Source: Siphonodentalium dalli
Lineage: Eukaryota; Mollusca; Scaphopoda; Gadilida; Siphonodentaliidae
Direction of reading: 5' to 3'
DNA length: 64,000 bases
Assembly: GCA_032622095.1 (NCBI GenBank)
Contig: CP136065.1
Location: 111,083,195-111,147,194, forward strand
Shown: piece after piece, positions 23,454 through 35,221 of the stretch
Numbering within the stretch: the stretch's first letter is position 1
How the letters are laid out: the number at the start of each line of letters is the position of its first letter
Notes under the pieces: generated by a model
The model's database searches: none
The model's input: only the letters and a program-made list of their open reading frames with translations
Told to the model about the DNA's origin: nothing
Made by a program: the position numbers and the translations under genes

Positions 23454-23903
23454 GTGAGTTGACAACCATTGAATTATGATGATATGATAATAATAATTAT
23501 TATTCATGCCAAATTATGAGGAAACACTTTTTATACTCATCATAGTCTCGTGTAACTCTTCTTGACAAATGTTTTCGCTTCAATTTTTTTTTATAATATA
23601 ACCCTTGAGCCTGAGGCTTGACAAGTCTCAAAATGTCAAAATGATACTGTATGCATCAAGTGCTGACCATTTCAGAATGGTCACAGTGCCTATCAAATTT
23701 TCAAAATTATGGAACATATGAATTATGATTTCATGGCTTTCTCAATTAAGGGGGAGACGCACGTTTTGCATAAATCACAGTACAGTAAATCCAGCCAGAA
23801 ATTGCAAGTGATTTTCAACAAAGAATTCTCTGGATCTATCTGGTGAAAAATCTTGAATATTGCATATGAAAATTTGTATTGTATATAGAATCAGAGCAAT
23901 TAA
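23454..23903. other. Possible intron / intergenic stretch
   Basis: Follows the GTGAGT donor of the candidate exon. It is AT-rich with no further exon recognised, up to the TTAA preceding the K-family element. Confidence 0.35.
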
Positions 23904-24195
23904 AGACACGTTGGCCTTGGTGGTGCGTATCCTGTGAAAATATCTCCACCCGTCAAAAACCGCCACAAACAGAAAGAACATCAAAATGTAGATAGACTTT
24001 GTCCGTATACAAATAAGAAATATCGCATAAACAGTATGTTATGGTCATATTTTTGACCATTGTTATGTAAACAACAGCATAAAAAGTTACTTTTCTGGTG
24101 TTTGTTTATATTATGACGGTAAACATAAAGAGCGTTCTTTGTTGGTAAATACCTGATATTGAATTAATTAAGAGCGTTTATGCCAACAAATACTT
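23904..24195. mobile_element. Truncated TTAA element, family K
   Basis: TTAA (23900-23903) is followed by AGACACGTTGGCCTTGG. Then comes the family K body: CACCCGTCAAAAACCGCCAC, AACATCAAAATGTAGATAG, ATATCGCATAAACAGTATG and TAAAGAGCGTTC. It is in reverse order relative to 30787-31280. Homology stops near 24190, so the second terminus is missing. Confidence 0.7.
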
Positions 24196-24389
24196 CGCCA
24201 CAATAGGTCAGAATACCGCTGCAAAGGTTGAACAAATTCAGAACACACATCCCCTTAACTATATGAAAGAAAAAAAATCAAAAAAACTGTTTGTTTTTTC
24301 AACTGCTGAAATTGTATCAACATGTGCTAAATTATCCAATAAATGTTGCATCGATTTTTCAAATATATCTATGAAACTGGTGAAATTTA

Positions 24390-26103
24390 CTATAAACGAA
24401 ACGGCTTACGCACTTTAAACAATTTGGATTCAGAGAAAATCACTCGACAACACATCCCTTAATGCATCTGTTAAATCATGTTGCTGAAAACAACAACAAA
24501 AAGACCAGATACTCGACTCTAGCCATTTTTATCGACATATCCAAAGCATTTGACACGATTAGCCATGATATACTGCCTCAAAAACTTGACCACTACGGCA
24601 TTAGAGGAATTACTAAAACCTGGTTCAAGAGCTATTTAGAGGGGAGGAAACAATATGTTGAAATCGACAATAAAAAATCGAACATGCTCGATATCACCTG
24701 TGGTGTGCCTCAAGGATATTTACTAGGACCCATTCTATTTCTTATATATGTCAATGATATGCCCAATAGCACATATTTAAATCTCCTCTCTTTTGCGGAT
24801 GATACGACTCTTCATATATCTGGCAACAACAATCGGCAATTTGAAAAGAAAGTTAATTCGGAATTGATCAAAATCCATCATTGGTGTTGTAGCAACAAAT
24901 TAGCAATTAATGCATCCAAAAGTAAATACATGTTAATACATCGCACCAGTAACGATTTCAAATGGAATAATCTTAAAATAAAATTGAATGACAAGCCCTT
25001 AACGCGAGTAGGCGATGCGAGATCTGAGCAATCTCTAAAATTTCTTGGCATTATAATTGATGAGAATCTCACCTTTAAACATCACATATCTATGCTAAGT
25101 AAAAAGATCCAATGTATTATATTCCATAAATAAGGTAAAAACATACTTCTCTCTAATCCACAGTCATCTCATCTATGGTATGTCAATTTGGGGTCATGTC
25201 GACACAGGAGGCACTATCTTTAAACAGAAAAGAGCAATCAGAATTATATCCAATAAATCATATAGAAGTAATACAGAACCCATTTTTCTGTCTGAAAATA
25301 TTTTGAAATTCCACGACTTATATCAACTACAAGTTGCAACGTTTATTTTTGACTGGACAAGAGGAAATCTTCCAAAATCGTTCAATGAATCATTTGATTA
25401 TACAACTGCCAATACCCGACAGGCATGCAATCTAAAATCATCAACTCCTAGAACTGCTTTTAATTCTGTGTTACCTAAGCACACATTCCCTGATATATGG
25501 AACTCATTGGATAAAAATAACAAGATAATAACCTTTCGAAATAGATTTAAAAAGTCATTGATAAAAAGTTATATATCGCGATACTCGATCGTCACCAATC
25601 AAATGCAACAGTTTATTTTGTCAAGATTGTACAGACGCGTCAAATGCACGCCATGAGCTCCGCCATTGAAATATATATACTTGCTATTAAAAAAAACCTG
25701 GTATGTTCACCTTACATTTTGGCTGAAAGATACGCAAAATTAGTCTTTACAATCAACCGAGTAAGAACAAAATGAAAAGCAACATTAAAAGACCCTTTCT
25801 CTGATCCTGTCTAAAGACATCATACTTCAGCCAGACTCCGCACCTATGATAAAGTAATATTGAGCCCCGTGCATGGTAAAACCGTCATGCATGTACACAA
25901 TGCAATCAGTTTGGATACACCATTCCGTCATTTTAAAATATTATCCCACTTCATGTTGTTTTATGACTTGATTTACATATATAGGGTTGGCAGGAAGACG
26001 GCCCATTTGGACATGCCGCTCCTGTACAATATACCTGTTTCTTTTTGAATATTGTATTGTTATTATATGTCCATATATATTGTACAAATAAATACTACTA
26101 CTA
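24390..26103 (+). mobile_element. 5'-truncated non-LTR retrotransposon (Jockey/CR1/L2-like)
   Basis: Reverse-transcriptase homology begins near 24395 (KQFGFRENHSTTH in frame) and runs to a 3' untranslated region with GGTTGGCAGGAAGACGGCCC. It ends in AAATAAATACTACTACTA at ~26103, which looks like a short 3' tail repeat. A similar GGCAGGAAGACAG phrase is in the 3' UTR of the LINEs at 37895-38157 and 48127-48400, so they are related. Truncation at the 5' side is typical of LINE insertion. Confidence 0.85.
24396..25656 (+). pseudogene. LINE reverse transcriptase, C-terminal part, frameshifted
   Basis: The frame 24462-25133 holds RT motifs: FIDISKAFD (catalytic Asp25), YGIRGITKTWFKSYL, GVPQGYLLGP (Ser to Tyr after Gly) and FADDTTL (catalytic Asp pair at 113-114). 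A frameshift near 25125-25135 moves the frame to 25180-25656, which carries the post-RT region (WGHVDTGG, QKRAIRIISNKSYRS). RT copies RNA into DNA at the nicked target. The N-terminal half of RT and the endonuclease are absent. Confidence 0.85.
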
Positions 26104-27362
26104 ATGGGGACTTCTGTGGAAGCCCCCGACTTAACTTTTAAACAGGATCCAATCTCATTTGTTGAAACACATAAACACCTCGGTCTGGAACTCAAAGCTA
26201 ACTTAAATTGGAATAATCACCTAAATGGTATAAAAACAGAATAGCCTCACGCTTAGCTATGCTCCGGAGATTTAAGTATCAGCTTGACCGAAGATCGCTT
26301 GAAAGCATTTATAAAACTTTTATCCTACCACTATTTGATTACTCTGATGTAGTCTGGTATTGTGCCCCCAAATACCTAACCGAGAAGCTCGACCGATTAC
26401 ATTGCGATGCCGCCCGAACAGTTAGTGGCCTCACACGATCAGTGTCCAATCTAAACCTCCTAAATGAAGTTGGCTGGCCAACACTGAGCAAGAGAAGAGA
26501 GATCCATAAACTACAAGCAATGTATAAGATAGTAAATGACGAAGCCCCCGAATACCTACAAAATCTAACACCTAGATCATCTGAAGTCTCTGGATATAAC
26601 TTGAGAAAACCGGGAAAATTCTTACTTCAGTAACACCGAACATTTAAAAAAATCATTCTTCCCCGCTACTTTAAAATCGTGGAATGACATACCCACATAA
26701 GTAACCGATGCCGAATCTATCGCAGACTTCAAATTTTATCTCGAATTAATAGATTCTACAGTAAAACCACCATCATACTTCTATATATACAGGCCGTAGA
26801 ACGCTTAATGTTGCCCATGCCAAATTGCGTAACAAATGCAGTAGCCTACGTTCCGATATGTTCCAAAATTATATCTCTGACAGCCCCCAATGCCATTGTG
26901 GAAATCCATGCGAAGATACGTACCACTACCTATGGACGTGTCCCCTATTTCACACCGAACGAATGGAAATGTGTCAAAAATTATACCAAGGACTGAAAAT
27001 TACACATATCAATGATTTACTTCTCGGAATTCCCGATATCTCAAACAGAAGAAACAAAATTCTCTTCAAAATAGTCCATCGATATATAACAGTGACTAAA
27101 CGATTCGAGGTCGGATAATCAAACGCATTTCAGAATAGCCACAAAAAGCAAATTAGTCACAAATCGGTTTTGGCACCACCTCCCACCCCAAACCCCGAAC
27201 CCACTCATTTGTAAATGTAAATATGTTTAACCTATATATGATTTTGAATCTTTCCTTCGCCATTTTGTATGAATAAATATTATTGTAAACAAGGAGAGGG
27301 GCAAAGTAAGTTTTGTAACTTGTCCCCAATCCCTTTTGTATTATTCGATATACAAATAAAAT
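26104..27362 (+). mobile_element. 3' fragment of a second, different LINE
   Basis: It starts abruptly at the 3' tail of the previous LINE with frame FVETHKHLGLELKANLNWN, the end of an RT domain. A post-RT domain (26259-26633, VSGLTRSVSNLNLLNEVGWP) and a terminal zinc-knuckle-like segment (26825-27118, CHCGNPCEDTYHYLWTCPLF) follow. Frame breaks are at ~26240 and ~26633, with stops in between. The 3' UTR ends near 27362 (ATACAAATAAAATATG). This is a dead copy, probably the target into which the upstream LINE inserted. Confidence 0.8.
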
Positions 27363-28017
27363 ATGTTTAAAGTAAACAAAACAAACAAAATTGCCAACTG
27401 TTGGAACAAAGAGCCACATGTTTAATATCCATCTTGGCACGTCCCGTTATCGTAAAGTGTATTTATCGACATGTTTTGATTCTGGCAACGTCCATCGGCT
27501 TTTCAAAAAGACTAGGACACGCTATTCATCGGGAAATACTCGACATAGTCGTCAAATACCTTCACCTGCTTTCAAATGTTCTCACATAGCTAACAAAATA
27601 ACGCTCTTTATTGTTACCATATCAGGAAAAGACTTACATGAAACGCTCTTTATTATTTAAATTGAACAAAGAAGAGTCCAGTGTATTATTCTCAAGCCGC
27701 GTTCACAGACCTGCGGTTGACCCATGCGGCCATTGTGTTTGCGCGCGGCTATTGAATTAGGAGCAACGTTTCAAACCACACATATGTCACTGTGGTTGCG
27801 GCTGTAAGCATCTTGATGCGATCGATACTATACCTTCAATAAGTGTTTCCTGGGATACATGTTATACTCTTTGCCTTTTAGTGAGAACTGCATGGTCAAT
27901 AAACAAGTCATCGCTGACAGGAGAAACTGGAATGATGTAGTTGGGGTGTCTAAAATCTAATTAATTTTCAGCATACGTTAATAATAGTAATTTATACCCT
28001 GTTTGATTCACTTACCC
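27363..28017. other. Intergenic stretch; ~27590-27660 resembles family K fragments
   Basis: AACGCTCTTTATTGTTACCATATCAGG near 27600-27625 resembles the middle of family K elements (GCTCTTTAT...CCATATCAGG). No terminal repeats remain and no gene is supported. Confidence 0.4.
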
Positions 28018-28229
28018 TTAAAGACACGGTTGGCCTTGGCGGTGGGTATCCTGTGAAAATATATCCACCCGTCAAAAACCGCCACAAACAGAAAGAACAT
28101 CAAAATTTAGATAGACTTTGTCCGTATACAAATAAGAAATATCGCATAAACAGTATGTTGTGGTCATATGTTTGACCATTGTTATGTAAACAAAAGCTCT
28201 TTAAAATTGGATTTTCCGTAAGTCACTTA

Positions 28230-28272
28230 CTTGTGGGTTGCAGCAACCCACAAGGTTGCTGCAACCCACAAG
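28230..28272. repeat. Perfect 19-bp-arm hairpin inside the K element
   Basis: CTTGTGGGTTGCAGCAACC (28230-28248) is exactly complementary, in reverse, to 28254-28272, with the 5-base loop CACAA. It lies between the K left end and the tandem units. Confidence 0.85.
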
Positions 28273-28345
28273 TCAATCAAACAAAAGATCGCACCTCACA
28301 AGTATACTCACGTCGGTCCGCCCGTCCGTCCGTGCGTCCGTGCGT

Positions 28346-29065
28346 CCGAGATTGGGTACCTTCATGGTGTAATCAACTCCTCCTACAGTTTTAAACGTAG
28401 ATATTTGAAACTCTGGGATATTGTTCCTAACATGTTGGTGATTTGCAACATCTATATAGCTAATCAAAAATATAATTTTTTCCATATTTGGGGGGGGGGG
28501 GGGGGGGGTTCGACTTAGAAAATTTGGAACATTTTTGCCTTTTGGATGAGATTGGGTACCTTCATGGTGTAATCAACTCCTCCTACAGTTTTAAATGTAG
28601 AGATTTGAAACTCTGGGCTATTGTTCCTAACATGTTGGTGATTTGCAACATCTATATAGCTAATCAAAAATATATTTTTTTCCATATTTGGGGGGGGGGG
28701 GGGTTTCGACTTAGAAAATTTGGAACATTTTTGCCTTTTGGATGAGATTGGGTACCTTCATGGTGTAATCAACTCCTCCTACAGTTTTAAACGTAGAGAT
28801 TTGAAACTCTGGGATATTGTTTTCTAACATGTTGGTGATTTGCAACATCTATATAGCTAATAAAACATATCATTTTTTCCATATTTTTGGGGGGTTTTCG
28901 ACTTAGAAAATTTGGAACATTTTTGCCTTTTGGATGAGATTGGGTACCTTCATGGTGTAATCAACTCCTCCTACAGTTTTAAATGTAGAGATTTGAAACT
29001 CTGGGATATTGTTCCTAACATGTTGGTGATTTGCATCATCTATATAGCTAATACAAAAATATCAT
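28346..29065. repeat. Four ~195-bp tandem units inside the family K element
   Basis: GAGATTGGGTACCTTCATGG recurs at 28348, 28548, 28744 and 28936. Each unit has CTCCTACAGTTTTAAA and CAACATCTATATAGC (CATCATC... in the fourth unit). After CCATATTT, units 1-3 carry G runs of about 19, 14 and 6 bases; unit 4 has none. Confidence 0.9.
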
Positions 29066-29720
29066 TTTTTTCGCGTTTGCATGCGTTTGTTCATCGGGTT
29101 GTTTTGTCCAAGAAATTTTGCGGTGGTTTGCAACATCTATATACTGTATAACATTGTTGCAAATAGTATCCTTCTAACAAATCCAATCATGAAGTTTACC
29201 ACTCGAGTCGGGGGGACATGTGGTCTGCGACCTTTTATTCTGTTTACGGTGATTGGAACAAATATGAATATTTTCGACAATTAAGGCCGCACGTGCCTTT
29301 AAATAAACGGACATACAATACAACTACGCATACCATGTTATAACTTTTAACGATGGGCGACTTATATAAACTTGATGGCATTGGATATCTGCCATATTTG
29401 CCAACTTTGTATGTTCCCTGGGTATCTCTCATGAGACGGAATGTTTGTCGTAGAAGGAAGCACTGGGGTCATGGACAGTATGAGGACTACACTGTAAGAC
29501 TCGATCTCAATGAACCAAATTAAAGAAAACTATTTGCCTTTCCCAAATCTCAACATCGGCTACAATAATGATAGATCATGCACAAATATGATAATGTTCT
29601 AGTAATCCGAGTAGGTTTGAAAATTCCAACTCGACTGGGCTGGTGTCCACGTTCGAAAATGCCCTGCTCTGCATACACATGTGTCACATACGGTAAAGTG
29701 CCGTAATTCATAATCCCAAA

Positions 29721-31494
29721 GATGCTCGTAGCCCGTGTATATATAACCATGGGTATATGCGAAAAATACACAACGAAAACACAATCCACAGTTTGGATTG
29801 ATAAGTCTTGCCCTGTGTATTTTGATGTTGAGTTTTTTGACAATCGGTCTTCCGTGTCATTTCTACAACACATTTATCGTCTTCCTTGCAGCACGACTTT
29901 ATCGTGTGATCGTCACGGAAGCGTTTTCTTTCAGAGTATGGTCAATACATTGCTGCCGGTGAAGTGTATTCTCGGATAGGAAACAAATATAGGCCTATGC
30001 CGAGGGCAGAAACTAAGTTGCGAGGGGCACCCCTGGTTGAGTGTGGGATATTTGGCACTCGAACTTGGTTAGAGGGTTTTCGTTGGGGTGGTCTCGACCT
30101 TGGAATTTCCAACTGCATTGAACCACAGCAAACTCACGCCCATTTAAGTTTGCGTAAATCAATTTGCACCCCCCCCCCCCGTGCATTTCCCAAATGTTCC
30201 CTCACAGACTACTAGATGGTAGCCTATTCTAAACGAACCAGTAATATTGTGGTCAATTGTCATGCAGGGGGGTGCATGGTGAAAAAGATGGTTCGGCCCA
30301 GTATGAGATTAAAATATCTTAACATCTAGTGGTATAACACCACACAAATTTACACCCCGATCTATTTTTTCTTAAATTAACTAGCAGTTTTTGACTGACC
30401 ACGGGGGAGGGACCAGGACACAAACTTTCCAAGTTTTGGAAATTTCCTACCTGTAATCCTCCTAAGGTTGGAAATTTCAGACTGATGACCATTTCAGTCC
30501 AAAATCGTTACCAAATATAGGAAAATATGCCAAATAAATTGTTTGACTATCAAACTACAAGAACATTTTCAACTTAATGTTAATGTGAAATTTCCAACTA
30601 ATGTTTTGGCAGGTATGAACTTTCCAACTGTTTTTACCCCCCCCCCCCCCCCCGTCGCCACGTCTCTGTCTATATCATATAAATACTTTTTCTAAAACCC
30701 CTTAAACCAACTCGACGTGCGATTTCCCTGCGCTCCTGTTGCGCAAATTCTAGTATAAAAAGTGCGTCTATTTCAGACGAAGTTAAAGGCACGTGAGGCC
30801 TTAGTTGTCGAAAATATTCATATTTGTTCCAATCACCGGAAACAGAAAAACATTAAAATGCATACAGTTTCGTTCATATATACCATGACTATCGCGTAAA
30901 CAGCATGTTATCATAAAGACCTACTATATTTTACCTAAGCAAGAGCCTGATTGTGTTACAGACGACAGCACAATGCTACTGGCTAATCACACAAAGATTG
31001 CATAAACGCTCTTTATTTGTTCCATATCAGGTATTCACCAACAAAGAACGCTCTTTATGTTTACCATCATAATATAAACAAACACCAGAAAAGTAACTTT
31101 TTATGCTTTTGTTTACATAACAATGGTCAAACAAATGACAATAACTTACAGTTTATGCTATATTTCTTATTTGTATACGGACACAGTCTGTCTACATTGT
31201 GATGTTCTTTCTGTTTGTGGCGGTTTTTGACGGGTGGAAATATTTTTACAGGATACCCACCGCCAAGGCCAACCGTACCTTTAAAACAGTAAATATGACC
31301 AGACAAGACATAGAAACCGCTAATCTCATATTACCAATCTAACAACACCAGTCGAACATGATTACCTTTCAAAACAATAATACCGGGCACCATGTTACCA
31401 TGGATAAATACACGATCAAAAGAACGGTGTTTTTGTGTACGGATATATCTGGCATAATATACCCATGGTTATATATAAACGGGGTATGAGCATC
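29721..31494. mobile_element. 1.77-kb element with 38-bp terminal inverted repeats
   Basis: The 38 bases at 29721-29758 (GATGCTCGTAGCCCGTG... to ...CCATGGGTATAT) pair with the reverse complement of 31457-31494 with only three mismatches. Outside the two ends the 1.7-kb repeat unit resumes (CATAATCCCAAA left; TTTACCGGCACC right), so this is an insertion into one unit. No clear target duplication is visible, and no transposase is recognised. It contains C runs at 30171 and 30637 and a nested family K element. Confidence 0.65.
30787..31280. mobile_element. 494-bp TTAA element, family K
   Basis: TTAA (30783-30786), then AGGCACGTGAGGCCTTAG; the right end is GGCCAACCGTACCT (to 31280), then TTAA (31281-31284). 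It is nearly the same length and sequence as 45278-45770. The terminal repeats are imperfect (AGGCACGTGAGGCC versus AGGTACGGTTGGCC). No coding capacity, and it is nested inside the 1.77-kb element. Confidence 0.9.
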
Positions 31495-33084
31495 TGACCG
31501 TAGGTGTTCGTTGTTTTGTATTTACCGGCACCATCAATATTTAGAGTGAGTTTTTTGGACAACATGGCAATTGTTCTAAAATTTGCAGAATTAATCAGTT
31601 CACACAATAATCCAATCATATTGGGGGAGTTTCTTTTGTGTCACAATGTTGAGTTAATTTTTTAATTGCATGATAAAACACCAATCTCCCATATATTACA
31701 GCGAACAATAAGGCAGTTTGTATTTCAGTCCAATAAAAACTGATATTAAACTTCAGGCTGGTCGCCAAATCATTTTGATTAATCTATTCATGATCCATCT
31801 TTATATATATAAACTTCACCTTTCAAAAACGCGCATGTTAAAGTAGCACAAATTAAATTATGTTTCAAATATTGTATCACAAAATATAGCAAAGAGAAAT
31901 TCCATACCTATTTTGCAAAAAAAACAAAATATATTTTGAAATATCAGGCAATTTTGGCAAAACATGCATCGGGCCATTAACTCACTCTTTCTAGTTATGG
32001 GCCAGTAACAGGTCCCATGATACTTTTTCATAATCAAAAGATCAATGAAATTATATATACTAAGTTTATGTTATGTAATATGGTACTAAAAGCAACCACC
32101 AAAAACTACTAAAACCCCATATATGAGTAAATTGCAGTATTTTATAATTATAGTCAGGAACCATATTATGGCAAACATATTTTTCTCGTTAATTAGTAAT
32201 AGTATATATTACCTCCCTCCTCTCTCCCCCACGATCATGTGTTGTCAGATTGTGTAGATGTACACACATAACACAAGGGCATTCCTCATGTGTTCCATTT
32301 TCAACTCTACAGCTATTGGTCCTTGTTTAAATATTTCAGTCAATGATTATCAGATCTCAATGTTGACCATCACATCTCAAGTGTCTGCAATTAAAAGGTG
32401 GATTTTTAAAATAGCCAATAACTCCGTGGTTACAAATAGCTGTTTATCAACCTTATGCTTTGACAACACAGACTGGGTGTCATTTAAACCCATTTCCCCA
32501 TGCGATGTCCCATTTTACCAGGGTGGTGGTGTGTGTAATAGTCCTAATGGATTAAAGATTAATGAATGAATGTACAGTTTATACTTCTATAACTACTTTA
32601 TTCCCACACCATGTTGCATTGTGTGAATTGATAGACAAATATTTGTCGGACATTCATTTAACAAAAATACCAGCATTTAACCGTTTCCTTACCACATCAA
32701 TAAATTTATAAGTTCAACAAAATATATTTATATATACATCGCCATACAAATGCCTGCTGATTTAACCACTCTGTATAGAAATGAAGTTTAGAACTTCCAA
32801 CATAACTAATTATAATTTCTTTGTAAATTAAGTACCAACCACTAGATGACCTATGTATCCTCATATCATGGATATAGATCCAGCATGCAGTGAATTCAAG
32901 CTGGAGAAGATGAGCTGTACGTGGCTTGTATATTGCATTACCCATTGGTGAAGCGGTATGGAGATATCACCATTTGGCAAGGGTCACAAAAGAACTGATA
33001 TTGGGTCAAACATATAATAATTCGACACCATAAGCTGCAGACGTATGTTCACCGACTAGTTTATATTTTAGTCACGAGTGACAC

Positions 33085-34457
33085 TTAAGCATGTATGTAG
33101 GTATCAAGGGAATTCTAGGGATGAACACATATTCACCCTTGGCGCACCCGGTAAAAATCTCGGCCTCAATAAGATGAAGCATTATTTTCCTGATAAGGAG
33201 CCTGGTGCCATTGCAGAGTTTCGGGGGTTCCATATTCCTCAACAACATGATCGGAACACCCTCTTTCAGGAAAAGCTCGTGCGGTGGCATACCAGTGGGA
33301 CTCAAAGAATTGAGAAATTCGGTAGGATAGTTGACCACGTCACTTGGATCTGGGATATTGAATCTATAGAGTTGGATGCACGGATCTCTCCAGGTACCAT
33401 TGCCAGCATCTTACGATTGATTGCGTCAACGGTGTCACTCTTAGGAGAATTGCTCTCCCACATAGCCAGGTGGAATCACTCATGTTGCTGACCAGATCAC
33501 CGAAAACTGCCCCAATCAATGCATCACAACTTCCGACACAACAACAGTCGGTGCATTCAGATAAATTTATGCTACCGTGAAATCGCCATTTCCAATGTGA
33601 AGCAAATCACTTGCAAATGAGGTGGCCATATCGTCGTTATATGAATGGACTCTCATGTGGTTGCCAGGTGCAGGGAGCGAACACTCCGCCAAGATAGAGA
33701 CACCTGAGAGATGCGCGGACCATGTCGGCCCTCGTTCCCCGAGGGATAACAGGGAGCGTTTGTCTGAAGTCTCCGGACAGGAGCAATGTTACACTGCCCA
33801 TGATCGCATTACACTCACGAATGTCCTGCATGTCCTGTCCAGAGCTGCGAAAGCATCTTTGTGAGACATGGTGCACTCATCCCAAACAATCATTACACAA
33901 CTGCGGAGTAGACGCGCAAGCCCTGTACATTTTGCTATATTGCACGTCGCCAGGTCATTCACTGTTACGTCCTACCACCCGGGAGCAATGTCGCAGCGAT
34001 CCGCATGACGCAACTGCAATGACAATTTTCCCCTGAATCCCGAATCCTGGCAAGAATTAAGTTTATCAGAAACGTTTTACCAGTACCACCTGGCGCATCT
34101 AAGAAAATATACCACCGGCACCGTTTACAGAACCCATAATTGTGTCAAAAACATGCCGCTGTTCTGGCAATAGTTTCGCTTCTCTTGAAGCGATGACATC
34201 AGCAAGGATATCTCTATCAATGTCGTCTCTCTAAGTATTTCTCTTGGTTGTTGAACAGTTTCAATCCTGGTAGTCGGGGAAGTCCGAAAGTGTGCAATTC
34301 AAGGCCTCCATGGGCTAGCATCTTGTCTTCAATAGCCACGAGAGCTGATTGAAAATATCTTCCTTAAAGGCGACCTGCAACATCTGGGTTGAGCCTCAGC
34401 TGTCTCCAGCGGAAGTCTTCAGACATATCCTCTCTGAATTGCATCCAGAGACCATTA
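33085..34457 (-). pseudogene. Helitron helicase (Pif1-like) domain, broken
   Basis: Reading the minus strand from 34457: FREDMSEDFRWRQLRLNPD, then LAHGGLELHTFGLPRL and LLPEQRHVFDTIMGSVNG. The Walker A motif DAPGGTGKTFLINLI (GKT at ~34073-34090) follows after a one-base frame slip. Then come LLSGDFRQTLPVIPRGTRAD (33637-33876) and the C-terminal [25 protein letters not shown] and [15 protein letters not shown] (33072-33338). These are hallmark blocks of Helitron Rep/helicase proteins, which drive rolling-circle transposition. Stops and frameshifts are frequent, so it is dead. The lower end abuts the 1.7-kb repeat at ~33085. Confidence 0.87.
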
Positions 34458-35221
34458 TTCTAATTTCGGAGGGAAGCCCGATTTTTTGCGGATTTGTATG
34501 TAGGGCATGGTGTCTGCCTTGATTGATCCCACCACTTCTGCGTGACTCGTCTGCCAGACACGGAGGCGGTGCCATCATACCAAAGGTCAGAAATCTGACC
34601 GAAAATCGGGGTGTTGAAACAAAGAAGTGTTTGCCTCCAATACCGGGGCCATAAGGATCTTGGGGTGTGTTAAAATACAGACTGATTAATTGGGGGGGGG
34701 GTCATTCAGTAGAGAATGGGATATATAAAATCGATCCAGGCGTGTATGAATATTACGAGAATGTCTGGTAGTGTGTACTCAGGCGGGTGACCGAAAGTGA
34801 TAAGTTTTTGATGCCATTCTTTAGCGAAGAGGGGAATGATTGTCGTCCACCAACTTTGTCATAACGAGCAATCAACTTTAAAATTAAAATCCCCACCTAC
34901 AATAATTACGCGACTGGTGACTAGATAAGGTATCAATGTTTGATCGAAAGGTTGTGGACCAGGAAAGGAAACGGAAGGCCGCTCCGGAGATGTCTACATC
35001 GACGCCCGCGAAGTGGCCCGCTATGTCCGAAAAGGATCGCACAACATTTAGTTGAAAAGAATTTCGAATTAAAATTGCCGCGCCGCATGAGCGGGTTGTA
35101 CCAAATGAAAAAAATCCTTGACAATCTAATTTATAATTTAGGCCTTGACCATCTTGATAATTGTCCGCGTGCGTTTCCTGAAGGAAAACCACGTCGACCT
35201 TATAAAAAAGGAAAATATACT
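34458..35221 (-). mobile_element. Tx1/L1-like LINE fragment, copy A (endonuclease region)
   Basis: The minus frame 34884-35192 begins with VFLQETHADN, the AP-endonuclease start motif of LINEs, followed by SFGTTRSCGAAILIRNSFQL. The remaining ~420 bp matches copy B (36543-37233) base by base with small indels. It sits exactly between two Helitron coding segments and carries neither RT nor a 3' tail. Confidence 0.75.

Larger units (their letters stand above)
28022..29298. mobile_element. 1277-bp TTAA element, family K, with internal tandem array
   Basis: TTAA (28018-28021) then AGACACGGTTGGCC at the left; GGCCGCACGTGCCT at the right, ending 29298, then TTAA (29299-29302). The left ~170 bp and right ~60 bp match the two ends of the ~494-bp family members (30787-31280, 45278-45770) in reverse orientation. 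The middle is replaced by four ~195-bp tandem units. It encodes no protein. Confidence 0.88.

Noticed and set aside
33078-33491. 137-codon plus-strand ORF over the Helitron helicase
   Set aside because: It is the complement of clear helicase motifs on the minus strand.
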